This document shows, piece after piece, positions 1 through 8,301 of a DNA stretch of 64,000 bases (positions are counted from its first letter, which is position 1; every line of letters starts with the position of its first letter). This DNA comes from an uncultured Phycisphaerales bacterium (GTDB taxonomy: Bacteria > Planctomycetota > Phycisphaerae > Sedimentisphaerales > Anaerobacaceae): assembly GCA_937927975.1 (NCBI GenBank), contig CALEZT010000072.1, forward strand, positions 25,329-89,328, written 5' to 3'. The notes beneath the pieces are model-generated. The model did no database searches, was not told the DNA's origin, and saw only the letters and a program-made list of their open reading frames with translations. A program made the position numbers and the translations under genes.

Positions 1-396
1 AACACGATCATCTGCTACATCGCCCCGCCCATCACGACGGTCTTCCTCTGGGGCGTCTTCTGGCGCCGGGCCTCCAGCCGTGGGGCGATGGCCGCCTTGA
101 CGATCGGATCAGCCCTGGGGTTGGCGGTGTTCCTGCTGGACTGGTTCAAAGAGCAGACGGGCTGGAACGTGCAGTTCATGATGGCGGCGTTCTACCTGTT
201 CGTGATCTGCTCGGTCGTGCTGGTGATCGCCTCTCTGATCTGGCCGCATCGGCATACGGCGCAGAGCGAGCGATTGGTCTGGAAACGTCCGTGGCAGGCC
301 CTCCAGGACGCCGGCTGGCCGGGATTGCTCAACTACAGGCTCCTGGCCGGCGTGCTGTTTGTCGTGATGGTGACGTTGTACATCATCTTTGCATAG
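1..396 (+). CDS. C-terminal part of a sodium:solute symporter (SSS family)
   Basis: The gene enters from the left edge, and only its last 131 residues are visible. They form about four hydrophobic helices: TIICYIAPPITTVFLWGVFW, then AALTIGSALGLAVFLLDW, then a long one around FYLFVICSVVLVIASLIW, and a last one ending in VMVTLYIIFA. The IAPPITTVFLWGVFWRR stretch followed by a positive loop is typical of the late helices of SSS transporters, which import sugars, sialic acid or similar solutes with sodium. The rhamnose-mutarotase lipoprotein downstream and the FucP-type permease beyond suggest a sugar substrate, but that is inference. The open frame runs to base 1 with no stop, so the start lies outside the window. 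Confidence 0.75.
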   Translation, partial: NTIICYIAPPITTVFLWGVFWRRASSRGAMAALTIGSALGLAVFLLDWFKEQTGWNVQFMMAAFYLFVICSVVLVIASLIWPHRHTAQSERLVWKRPWQALQDAGWPGLLNYRLLAGVLFVVMVTLYIIFA

Positions 397-433
397 AGAC
401 TCGGTGGGGCAAGTCCCACCCTGCGGATTCGGG

Positions 434-526
434 TTGTCGTTCTGAGCGACAGCGAAGGACCCGGGCATCGGATCAGAGCGACGTCTCGTTCGCGGGCCGG
501 ATGCTTCACTTCGTTCAGCATGACAA
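434..526. repeat. Imperfect inverted repeat of a common intergenic type
   Basis: The left arm TTGTCGTTCTGAGCG (434-448) faces the right arm CGTTCAGCATGACAA (512-526). The arms are complementary with a few mismatches. Similar elements carrying TTCTGAGCGAAGCGAAGG-type words and ending in CAGCATGACAA are familiar as dispersed repeats in environmental bacterial genomes. It fills the gap between the symporter and the mutarotase gene and could fold in the transcript. Confidence 0.5.
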
Positions 527-554
527 GGACATGACGATTTGGGAGGTTTCTCAC

Positions 555-1358
555 ATGAGAGAACGAATGATCCGCTGCCTGGTATCCTTCCTCTTCGCGT
601 CGGGCGCGCTGTCGCTGGCCGGCTGTTGTTCGACGAGGCCACTCTCGAACAAGTCTGTGCAGCGTCACGGCGTAGTGATCGGCATCGCGCCGCAGAACAT
701 CGCCGAGTACAAGCGGCTGCACGCGGAGACCTGGCCGGGCGTGCTCAAGGCGGTGGACCGGGCCCACATGGACAACTACTCGATCTATCTTGGCGAGGTC
801 GCTCCCGATCGGTACTACCTGTTCGGGTACTACGAGTACACAGGCAGGCACTTCGACGCCGACATGGCGAGGATGAAGAAGGACCAGACCATGCAGGATT
901 GGTGGAAGCTCACGGACCCGCTGCAGGAGCCTTTGCCGACGCGACGGGAAGGCCAGTGGTGGTCGCAGTGGGAGGAAGTGTTCCACTACGATGGTCCGGC
1001 GTACGACAAACGCGACGTGAAGCTCCGCTGGGGCTCGATCGTCGGCGTCCACCAGGAGAGCCTTCTCGCCTACACCCAACTACACGGGGCGGTCTGGCCG
1101 GGCGTTCTGTCGGCCCTGGGCGACGTGAACATCCGCAACTACTCGATCTACCTGGGCCAGGTCACGCCGGGCGAGTACGTGCTGTTCAGCTACTTCGAGT
1201 ACGTCGGCGAGGACTTCGAGGCCGACATGAATCGCATGGCCCAAGACAAGGTGACGCAGCTCTGGTGGACCTACACGGACCCGCTGCAAGTCCGCCTGCC
1301 GGGAACGCCTCAAGGATCGCAGTGGAAGGCCATCCAAGAAGTGTTCCATGCGGATTGA
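555..1358 (+). CDS. Exported lipoprotein with two tandem L-rhamnose mutarotase (RhaM) domains
   Basis: The protein has 267 residues. ATG at 555 is chosen because GGGAGG (541-546) lies 8 bases upstream and the N-terminus is a lipoprotein signal ending LSLAGC (Cys24). Residues about 35-145 and 155-265 are two copies of the RhaM fold. Each has EYKRLHAETWPGVL or a like motif (here LLAYTQLHGAVWPGVL in copy two), NYSIYLG, a WW pair (DWWKLTDPLQ and LWWTYTDPLQ) and a final EVFH. In E. coli RhaM the corresponding His, Tyr and Trp residues form the anomer-interconverting site, and both copies keep them. RhaM is normally a single-domain cytoplasmic enzyme of about 104 residues, so export and duplication are unusual. 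It probably supplies the right anomer of rhamnose or fucose to a transporter outside the inner membrane. Confidence 0.85.
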   Translation: MRERMIRCLVSFLFASGALSLAGCCSTRPLSNKSVQRHGVVIGIAPQNIAEYKRLHAETWPGVLKAVDRAHMDNYSIYLGEVAPDRYYLFGYYEYTGRHFDADMARMKKDQTMQDWWKLTDPLQEPLPTRREGQWWSQWEEVFHYDGPAYDKRDVKLRWGSIVGVHQESLLAYTQLHGAVWPGVLSALGDVNIRNYSIYLGQVTPGEYVLFSYFEYVGEDFEADMNRMAQDKVTQLWWTYTDPLQVRLPGTPQGSQWKAIQEVFHAD

Positions 1359-1514
1359 AACTCGAAATTCGAATATCGAAATCCGAGACAAATCCAAAGC
1401 ACGAAACCCAAATGACCGAAACTCCAGCGCGACTCCGGAGACTCGTTTTGAAATTTGGATTCTGAGCCTTTGCGTTTGTTTCGAATTTCGGATTTCGAGC
1501 TTCGGATTTTCTTC
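1359..1514. repeat. Family-1 dispersed repeat (copy 1), AT-richer inverted word repeat
   Basis: About 156 bp made of words such as AATATCGAAATCCGA on the left and TTTCGAATTTCGGATTTCGA on the right, so that the two halves are largely complementary. Related copies lie at 23983-24125 and 25916-26078. This copy fills the gap between two convergent genes and may act as a bidirectional terminator. Confidence 0.8.
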
Positions 1515-2969
1515 TCAGTAGGTATGCCGGTGCACCTTCCAGGTCCGCAGGCCGAAGAGCGCGATGACCACGAAGCAGATCAAAGGCAGCACGAACGACG
1601 CCCGCGTGCTCGAAAGCGTCATGAAGCCCAGGTTGAAGGCGGGCTTGTCCATGATCCATCCCTGCATCGGAGGCATGAGGCAGCCGCCGCCGATCGCCAT
1701 GATCAGGCCCGCCGCGCCGAGCTTGGCGTCGTCGCCGAGCCCCTTCAGCGCGATGCCGTAGATGGTCGGGAACATCAGCGACATACAGGCTGAGACGCCG
1801 ATGAGACAATACAGAGGCGTCAAGCCCTTGACGCTGACTGCCCCTGTAAGGAAGCCTTTCAGTCCGCTCAGGAATCCCCCCGACTGGCTGTACTGATCGA
1901 TATGCTGTTGAAGCTGGGCGCCCGCCTGCGGGTTGCCGTTGAGGAAGATCACGCCTGTGATGAGCAGAAATCCGCCGATCGCCAGAGTCATGAGCAGGCC
2001 ACCCGGACTGAAGAACTTCAACAGGAAGGTGCAAATGAAGCGACTGCTGACGAAGGTGACCATCGCAATCATGTTGAAAGTCTGGGCATGTGGCTTGGAG
2101 ATGCCCAGTTCATTCCCGGCATACTGAATGATGAAGGTCCAGCACATGATCTGGACGCCTACGTAGAATGCCTGCGCAACGACGCCTTCGATGTACTTGC
2201 GGTTGGCCCAAAGGCGTTTGAGCGTGGGAAGGAGATTGATCGCGTTGTCATCCTCTCCTTTGGTTCGCGGCAGTCTCACGATCGCAAAGACAACCAGGGC
2301 GGCCAAGACGACCAGCCCCAGGACCATGTACGGACCGATGATGACATTGAGGTCGTGCTGTTGAACCGAGGCGAACTGATCCGGTGCCGTATCCCGCAAC
2401 ACGACCCTGGCAGCTTCATCGGCCTGGTCGAGTTTGGCCAAAATGAAGTTCCTGGCGATCAGCATTCCCATCAGTGAGCCGATCGGATTGAAGGACTGGG
2501 CGAAGTTCAGACGGCGGGTGGCGGTCTCCTCCGGTCCCATCGCCAGGATGTAGGGATTGGCGCTGGTCTCCAGGAAGGACAGGCCGCAGGTCATGACGAA
2601 ATACGAGAGCAGGAAGGCCCAGAAGGCCATCATCCAGCCGGAGGGGATGAACATCAGGCAGCCCAGGGCATAGAGCAGCAGGCCCGTCAGAATGCCGGCC
2701 TTGTAGCTGAACCGCTTGATGAACAGCGAGGCCGGGATGGCCATGACGCAGTAGCCGCCATAGAACGCGAACTGAACCAGCGAGCTTTCGAAGTTGCTGA
2801 TCAGCAGGATGTTCTTGAAGGCCGCGACCATGGGGTTGGTGATGTCGTTGGCGAATCCCCACAGGGCGAACAGGGTCGTCACCAGGACGAAGGCACCGAA
2901 GACTTGGGCCGGAACGACGCTCACGCGGGGTTTGGAATCATCCATTCGGGCAGCGGCGATTTCTGACAT
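1515..2969 (-). CDS. MFS sugar permease of the FucP (L-fucose:H+ symporter) family
   Basis: 484 residues with about 12 hydrophobic helices. Start ATG at 2969 is preferred over upstream in-frame codons because AGGTGG sits about 7 bases before it and the protein then begins just ahead of the first helix, as in relatives. The match to E. coli FucP is clear: FYGGYCVMAIPASLFIKR, FSYKAGILTGLLLYALG, and FLETSANPYILAMGPEETATRRLNFAQ (split here for length), with the Glu corresponding to FucP Glu135 kept. In helix 1 FucP has ANNLND with Asp46, whereas here the segment is ANDITN. The acid therefore sits three residues earlier and the Asp46 position carries Asn. The gene is convergent to the mutarotase gene. 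The substrate is probably L-fucose or another deoxysugar, and the exact sugar is unknown. Confidence 0.88.
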   Translation of the reverse strand: MSEIAAARMDDSKPRVSVVPAQVFGAFVLVTTLFALWGFANDITNPMVAAFKNILLISNFESSLVQFAFYGGYCVMAIPASLFIKRFSYKAGILTGLLLYALGCLMFIPSGWMMAFWAFLLSYFVMTCGLSFLETSANPYILAMGPEETATRRLNFAQSFNPIGSLMGMLIARNFILAKLDQADEAARVVLRDTAPDQFASVQQHDLNVIIGPYMVLGLVVLAALVVFAIVRLPRTKGEDDNAINLLPTLKRLWANRKYIEGVVAQAFYVGVQIMCWTFIIQYAGNELGISKPHAQTFNMIAMVTFVSSRFICTFLLKFFSPGGLLMTLAIGGFLLITGVIFLNGNPQAGAQLQQHIDQYSQSGGFLSGLKGFLTGAVSVKGLTPLYCLIGVSACMSLMFPTIYGIALKGLGDDAKLGAAGLIMAIGGGCLMPPMQGWIMDKPAFNLGFMTLSSTRASFVLPLICFVVIALFGLRTWKVHRHTY

Positions 2970-3159
2970 AGCGAACCACCTGTACTCCAAAAGGGGCATT
3001 GAACGACGGCCGGCCTTCGACTTGAGGACCGGCATTAGCGTTCTCTTAGAATGCCGTCTGTCCGCCCCGGCGTCCAGCCTTCTTTCGCACGGACCGCGAG
3101 AATTCAGGCCGAGGGAGGAGTCGCGATGGCGTCGGTTTCTCGTAGAGGGCTTTTTTTGC

Positions 3160-3187
3160 TTGCCCGGACGTGAACGCCGGGTACAAT
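3160..3187 (+). promoter_or_regulatory. Sigma70-type promoter candidate for tRNA-Ser
   Basis: TTGCCC (3160-3165), a 16-base spacer, then TACAAT (3182-3187), ending about 80 bases before the tRNA. Predicted by eye only. Confidence 0.4.
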
Positions 3188-3267
3188 AGGCGGATCGTTG
3201 CACAGGGTTTCCGCACGAGCGTGCCGCAAGGCATGAATCGCGTGGGGAACCCCGGCAACAGCCACAC

Positions 3268-3354
3268 GGAGAGGTGTCGGAGTGGCTGATCGAGCTGGTT
3301 TCGAAAACCAGTGTACCGTTTACGGTACCGCGGGTTCGAATCCCGCCCTCTCCG
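3268..3354 (+). tRNA. tRNA-Ser (anticodon CGA)
   Basis: 87 nt. Acceptor arms GGAGAGG (3268-3274) and CCTCTCC (3347-3353) pair perfectly, and G3354 is the discriminator base. The anticodon stem CTGGT/ACCAG encloses the loop TTCGAAA, giving anticodon CGA, which reads UCG. The long variable arm (TACCG...CGGTA) is the class II hallmark of serine tRNAs, and the T-arm GCGGGTTCGAATCCCGC is canonical. The CCA end is not encoded. A T-rich tract follows directly. Confidence 0.96.
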
Positions 3355-3474
3355 TTTCTTTTTTTCTTGGGTTTGGCAGGTCATCTTCTCGCCGCCGATT
3401 TCCCGCCGCACTCCCAGTGGTTCGACCGCCAGGATTTCTCCTTACACACGACCGCCGGGGTGCATACTTGATGG

Positions 3475-3503
3475 TTGACATTTTTCTTGCGTGCCGGTAT
3501 TTT
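3475..3503 (+). promoter_or_regulatory. Sigma70-type promoter candidate for gyrA
   Basis: A perfect -35 hexamer TTGACA (3475-3480), a 17-base spacer and TATTTT (3498-3503) as -10. It would leave a leader of about 115 nt before the gyrA start. Confidence 0.5.
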
Positions 3504-3627
3504 GAGCACTTTGGAGCAAGCCCTGACTATGGATGGTGGCCGGCCTTCACGTGAGCGTCACCCCTTTTGATTTTGCGGCAATCTCAGCGGTTGGATTGCT
3601 GTCCGGACTAGAGAGAAGATAGGGAAT

Positions 3628-6186
3628 ATGAAGGAAACGGAACAACAGCCGAGAGACCATTTTGAAGAGAAGCCGATTCTTGAGGAACTCAAGAATTCGT
3701 ACCTCAATTACGCGATGAGCGTCATTGTTGCACGGGCTTTACCGGACGTTCGCGACGGTCTGAAACCCTCGCAACGCCGCATCCTCGTGGCGATGAACGA
3801 TCTGAACCTCGGACCGCGCAGCGCCCACCGAAAGTGCGCCAAGATCGTCGGCGACACCAGCGGAAACTACCATCCGCACGGCGACCAGGCCACCTACGGG
3901 ACTCTCGTGCGTCTGGGCCAGTCCTGGAACATGCGGTATCCCCTGGTCGATCCCCAGGGGAACTTCGGCAGCATCGACGCCGATCCCCCGGCGGCCATGC
4001 GATACACCGAAGCCCGCTTCGCCGCTCCGGCGGTGGAGATGATGGCCGACATCGACTACGACACCGTCGATTTCGTGCCCAACTACGACGAGACCCGCAA
4101 CGAGCCGCTCGTGTTGCCTTCGCGGTTCCCGAACCTCTTGGTCAACGGCTCCACAGGCATCGCGGTCGGCATGGCCACGAACATCCCGCCGCACAACCTC
4201 CGCGAGGTCTGCGACGCGCTGCTGCTGGTCATCGACGACCCCAAGTGCGGGTTCAAGGACATCTTGAAGGTCCTGCCGGGCCCGGACTTCCCGACCGGCG
4301 GCATCATCTGCGGCAAGAAGGGCATCGTCGACGCCTACACCACCGGTCGCGGCCATCTGACCGTCCGAGGCAAGGCCGAGGTCGAGTCCAGCAAGAAGGG
4401 CAAAGACCAGATCATCATCACCGAGATTCCCTACACGGTGATCAAGACCACGATCGTCTCGAAGATCGCCGAGTGCGTCCACGACGGGTCGTTGCCCGAA
4501 GTGTCGGACGTCCGCGACGAGTCGGATCGCCAGGGTCTGCGAATCGTCGTCGAGATCAAGAAGGACGCCGACGCGGAGATCGCCCTGAACAAGATCTACC
4601 AGTACACGCCCTTGCAGACGACCTTCGCGATCGCCAACATCGCCCTGGTCAACAGCCGGCCGGAAACGCTGACCATTCGCGAGATGCTCGACCTGTACGT
4701 CGAGCACCGCAAAGAGGTCATCCGGCGCCGCAGCACGTTCCTGATGAAGCGGGCCCGCAACCGGGCGCACATCCTGGAAGGCCTGATCCTGGCCGTCAGC
4801 GACATCGACGAGATCATCGAGATCATCAAGAAATCGCCCGACGTGCCGACCGCCAAGGCCAACTTGATGAAGAAGCCGCTGCGTCTGGCGGAGAGCCAGA
4901 CGCTTCGCAAGCTGCTGCCTGCGGAGTTCGTCCGCGACAAGACCAAGAACGACCACTTCCTCACCGGTCCGCAGGCGGACGCGATCCTGAACATGCAGTT
5001 GCATCGCCTGACCGGCCTGGAAATCGAGAAACTCGCCAAGGATTACGCCGGCCTGATCGAGGAGATCAAGGGCTACGAGTCCATCCTGGGCGACGAGAAA
5101 GTCCTGCTCGGCATCATTCGCAAGGACATCAACGAGATCAAAGAGAAGTACGGCGACAAACGTCGAACCCAGATCTCCGGCAGCGTCGAGGCCCTCGACA
5201 TCGAGGACCTGATCGCCGACGAGGACGTGATCGTCACCGTCAGCCACGCCGGCTACATCAAGCGGATGCCCATCGACACGTACAGACGCCAGGGCCGCGG
5301 CGGGCGGGGCATCATCGGCTCCGACCTCCGCGAGGACGATTTCATCAAGCACCTGTTCGTCGCCTCCACGCACGACTATCTGCTGATCTTCACCAACCGC
5401 GGCCGATGCTACTGGCTGCGGGTCTACGACGTGCCGGCGATGAGCCGCCAGAGCAAGGGACGCAGCATCGCCAACCTGCTGAACCTGGCGAACCAGACGA
5501 TCGCCTCGATCATCGCGGTCAGCAGCTTCGAGGACGAGGAAGGCAAGACGCCGCGACAACTGGTCATGGCGACCAAGGACGGCCTGGTCAAGAAGACCGA
5601 GCTGAGCCAGTACGGCAATCCGCGTTCGAGCGGCGTCATCGCGATCAACCTCGATCCGACCGACGCGCTGATCGGCGTGGCTCTGACCACCGGCAGCGAC
5701 CACATCATCCTGGGCACCAGCCACGGCATGACGATCCGCTTCGACGAGAAGGAAGTCCGCTCGATGGGCCGGGCCTCGCGGGGCGTCCGCGGCATCAAGC
5801 TGCGGCCGAACGACGAGGTGGTCGGCATGGTCATACCGGACGAGAAGGCGGCTTTGTTCACCGTCTGCGAGATGGGCTACGGCAAGCGGACCGGCGTGGA
5901 GAACTACCGCGTCCAGACCCGCGGCGGGGTGGGCCTGATCAACATCAAGACCAGCACCCGCAACGGCAAGGTCGTCTCGCTCAAGTCCGTCCAGACCGGC
6001 GACGATCTGATGCTGATCACCGCCAACGGCATGATCATCCGCACGGGTCTCGACGAGATCCGTTCGATCGGGCGCAACACGCAGGGCGTCCGCCTGATCA
6101 ATCTCAAGGACGACGACAAGCTCGTGGCCGCAGAGAAGATCGCCGCCGAGGACCTCGAAGGCGAGGAAGGCGCCGGCGAACAATAA
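3628..6186 (+). CDS. gyrA: DNA gyrase subunit A
   Basis: 852 residues, close to the family norm. GyrA cuts and rejoins DNA in the A2B2 gyrase that introduces negative supercoils. The breakage-reunion domain opens with PILEELKNSYLNYAMSVIV and holds the catalytic Tyr126 in AAMRYTEAR. The C-terminal part is a beta-pinwheel DNA-wrapping domain with a GyrA box RQGRGGRG around residues 554-561, one Gly-for-Arg change from the usual QRRGGKG type. That box argues for gyrase and against topoisomerase IV. In the quinolone-contact region, HPHGDQATYGT places Gln87 where E. coli has Ser83 and Gly91 where it has Asp87. The ATG is preceded by a weak purine stretch (AGATAGGG). gyrB is not in the window. Confidence 0.97.
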   Translation: MKETEQQPRDHFEEKPILEELKNSYLNYAMSVIVARALPDVRDGLKPSQRRILVAMNDLNLGPRSAHRKCAKIVGDTSGNYHPHGDQATYGTLVRLGQSWNMRYPLVDPQGNFGSIDADPPAAMRYTEARFAAPAVEMMADIDYDTVDFVPNYDETRNEPLVLPSRFPNLLVNGSTGIAVGMATNIPPHNLREVCDALLLVIDDPKCGFKDILKVLPGPDFPTGGIICGKKGIVDAYTTGRGHLTVRGKAEVESSKKGKDQIIITEIPYTVIKTTIVSKIAECVHDGSLPEVSDVRDESDRQGLRIVVEIKKDADAEIALNKIYQYTPLQTTFAIANIALVNSRPETLTIREMLDLYVEHRKEVIRRRSTFLMKRARNRAHILEGLILAVSDIDEIIEIIKKSPDVPTAKANLMKKPLRLAESQTLRKLLPAEFVRDKTKNDHFLTGPQADAILNMQLHRLTGLEIEKLAKDYAGLIEEIKGYESILGDEKVLLGIIRKDINEIKEKYGDKRRTQISGSVEALDIEDLIADEDVIVTVSHAGYIKRMPIDTYRRQGRGGRGIIGSDLREDDFIKHLFVASTHDYLLIFTNRGRCYWLRVYDVPAMSRQSKGRSIANLLNLANQTIASIIAVSSFEDEEGKTPRQLVMATKDGLVKKTELSQYGNPRSSGVIAINLDPTDALIGVALTTGSDHIILGTSHGMTIRFDEKEVRSMGRASRGVRGIKLRPNDEVVGMVIPDEKAALFTVCEMGYGKRTGVENYRVQTRGGVGLINIKTSTRNGKVVSLKSVQTGDDLMLITANGMIIRTGLDEIRSIGRNTQGVRLINLKDDDKLVAAEKIAAEDLEGEEGAGEQ

Positions 6187-6208
6187 GCGGAAGAAACGCG
6201 AGGATGGA

Positions 6209-6267
6209 GTCCTATTGGCCCTATGTGCCCCATGGGACCTATGGGACGGATAGGACCTATGGGACCG
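6209..6267. repeat. Family-3 repeat (GGACCTATGGGACGGAT words), copy 1
   Basis: The leader of holA is filled with overlapping words CCTATGGGAC, GGATAGGACC and CCATGGGACC. Bases 6244-6265 are identical to the reverse complement of 58205-58226. The repeat leaves holA without a recognisable Shine-Dalgarno sequence. Confidence 0.75.
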
Positions 6268-6274
6268 ACCTTCG

Positions 6275-7261
6275 ATGGCTGATCGAATCTATGTGATCGC
6301 AGGCAAGGACGAATCGCTCGTCGGATCGCGGGCCCAGGAGCTCGTCGATGAGTTGCTGGACGCGTCGCAGCGAATGACCGCGCTGCTGAGCGTCGAGGGC
6401 GACGAGGCGGTCGTCTCGGAGGTCCTCGACGAGCTCAAGACGGTCCCCTTCCTGGCGGACAAGCGCGTCGTGCTGGTCAAGAACGCCGATGGGTTCATTT
6501 CGAAGCATCGCGAGTATCTCGAACGGTACTTCGAGAAGCCCGCCGGCACCGGAATCCTCATCCTGGCTGTGAGCGGTTGGGATGCCCGCACGAGACTGTC
6601 CAAAATGCTCCCCAAGGTCGGCTCGCTGATCACGATGGAAGCCCCGCCGAAATGGAAGCTGGGCGAACATATGGTTCAGTACGCCGCGACGAAGCACAAG
6701 ATCAAGCTCAACCGCGACGCCGCGGAGATGCTCGTCGAGCTGATCGGAGACGAGTTGGCTCCGCTCTACAGCGAGATCGAGAAGCTGGTTCTTTACGCCC
6801 GCGATGAGAAGGTGATCACCGCCAGGCACGTCGAATCGTTGACCGGCCGGCACAGGGTGTACGGCGCGTTCGAGGTCATCGACGCGATCACCGCCGGAAA
6901 CGCCGGCCAGGCGGTCACGCGGCTTCGCAACATGTTCGAGCAGGACAAGAGCGCCGAGTACACCGTGGTCGGCGCGTTCGCCTATCACCTGCGGCGGATG
7001 TTCCAGGCCAAGACCCTGCTGGAGAAGCGCGTCAACCCGGCCGACGTCGCCAAGCAGCTCCGCATCTTCTACAACAAGGACCGCTTCCTCGCACAGCTCC
7101 AGCGAATGACGCTCTCGCAGATCGCAGGGGTGCTCGAAGAGCTGGCGGCGGTCGATCACGCCACCAAGACCGGCCAGGCCCAGTCCCCGATCGTCATCGA
7201 GCAACTGGTCCTCAAACTCGCGAGCGCCGGCGCCGCCAGAACGGGCGCGGGCTCACCATAA
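6275..7261 (+). CDS. holA: DNA polymerase III subunit delta
   Basis: 328 residues. The delta subunit opens the sliding clamp in the replication clamp loader. The sequence follows the family: MADRIYVIAGKDESLV at the N-terminus, the segment FLADKRVVLVKNADGF (the LF/KRVV strand common to HolA), a lid region with LVELIGDELAPLYSEIEKL, and a C-terminal collar helix domain containing YTVVGAFAYHLRRMF. The length is normal. The gene lies 88 bases after gyrA in the same direction and could be cotranscribed. No clear ribosome site is visible before the ATG because a repeat occupies the leader. Its last 9 bases overlap the end of the convergent DUF1848 gene. Confidence 0.88.
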   Translation: MADRIYVIAGKDESLVGSRAQELVDELLDASQRMTALLSVEGDEAVVSEVLDELKTVPFLADKRVVLVKNADGFISKHREYLERYFEKPAGTGILILAVSGWDARTRLSKMLPKVGSLITMEAPPKWKLGEHMVQYAATKHKIKLNRDAAEMLVELIGDELAPLYSEIEKLVLYARDEKVITARHVESLTGRHRVYGAFEVIDAITAGNAGQAVTRLRNMFEQDKSAEYTVVGAFAYHLRRMFQAKTLLEKRVNPADVAKQLRIFYNKDRFLAQLQRMTLSQIAGVLEELAAVDHATKTGQAQSPIVIEQLVLKLASAGAARTGAGSP

Positions 7262-8191
7262 CTGCTGCTCTCGCAGTTCGCGCAGCCACGCGTCGGATTT
7301 GGGTTTTGGGAAGCCGAGGAAGGCCGACGTCGGGTCGTGGCTTTCGAAGACCCGGCGGGCGAGGGCCTTGTTCGCGTTGGCGTAGCAGTAGACGCATCCG
7401 TGGGGGCAGGTGTCGTAGGTCCCGATGTCGAGGCTCTCCGTGCAGCCGCAACCTTGCCGGGTGGGCTTCTCGGTCCAGGCCAGACCCTGCGGATAGAACA
7501 GCCGTTCGATGAGCGAGCCGTCGATGCAGTGGGCCTTCTGAATGACCCCGTCGCTCAGAAGATACTGGCCGCAGCAGGAGTGCATCGTGATGCCGTGCGA
7601 GGCCGCGATCGCGGCGAGTTGGTGGGCCAGGTCGATTCGCTCGCTCTCGGACGCGTGGATGATCCGCAATCCCTCGGCTTGCTCCAACAGGCGGAAGTTG
7701 CGATCGACCTTGCGGTAGGGCGTCACGAAGCTGAAGCAGCACCGCTCGACGAAGCCCTCCAGTTCCTGGGCGAGCTTCGCGAACTCGCGAAGGTAGCATT
7801 CGCCGTCGCAGACGCTCGAAAGCACGACGGGGTCGAACCGCCAGTTGATGTGCGCCGGCGAGTAACGCCGGCTGAGCTCCCTAAGCGTCCGCAGCGGGGC
7901 TGCCTTGTCCACGTCGCTTTCGAAGACAGGCGGCGCCGCGGTGACGGTGCAATTGAAATAGAACCGGTACCCAAGCCGTTCGAGCGTATCGAGGTGCTCG
8001 ACGAACGGCGTAAAATCCTTCGACCAGAAGACGAAACACGTCACATCCTCCGCCCGCAGCGAAACGACATATCGCTTGCCCCCGAACGGATGCACCACGC
8101 CGGCGAACCCCTCGCGCACCCGGCCCATGAACCACTGCCCGTAGAACGCCGGTACATCCGTCCGCCTCGATACCGAGATGATCTGCTTCAT
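7253..8191 (-). CDS. DUF1848 family protein with a CX3CX2C cluster-binding motif
   Basis: 312 residues beginning MKQIISVSRRTDVPAFYGQW, the signature opening of DUF1848. The N-terminal two thirds resemble a TIM-barrel-like fold with conserved FVFWSKDFTPF and HINWRFDPVV. The C-terminus holds QGCGCTESLDIG and then TCPHGCVYCYANAN. The CPHGCVYC stretch has the CX3CX2C spacing of radical SAM iron-sulfur sites, though here it lies at the C-terminal end. The family has no established reaction that I know of. A role as an iron-sulfur, possibly radical-SAM-like, enzyme is inference. It is convergent with holA, with a 9-base overlap. Confidence 0.8.
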   Translation of the reverse strand: MKQIISVSRRTDVPAFYGQWFMGRVREGFAGVVHPFGGKRYVVSLRAEDVTCFVFWSKDFTPFVEHLDTLERLGYRFYFNCTVTAAPPVFESDVDKAAPLRTLRELSRRYSPAHINWRFDPVVLSSVCDGECYLREFAKLAQELEGFVERCCFSFVTPYRKVDRNFRLLEQAEGLRIIHASESERIDLAHQLAAIAASHGITMHSCCGQYLLSDGVIQKAHCIDGSLIERLFYPQGLAWTEKPTRQGCGCTESLDIGTYDTCPHGCVYCYANANKALARRVFESHDPTSAFLGFPKPKSDAWLRELREQQLW

Positions 8192-8301
8192 CTATGTCCG
8201 CCTCTGCGATTCGTTGTCATCAAGACCCATTGTAGCAGTCTGGCTGCGGCGTGTGTGCGAGAATATCGAGGCATGTGCGGATCGTGGCCCGCGAAATCCG
8301 C

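Noticed and set aside
3739..6183. Very long antisense open frame opposite gyrA, and a similar plus-strand shadow at 3834-6296
   Set aside because: Composition is Asp/Arg/Val-rich and low in hydrophobic pattern, as expected for frames opposite a GC-rich gene. gyrA explains the DNA fully.
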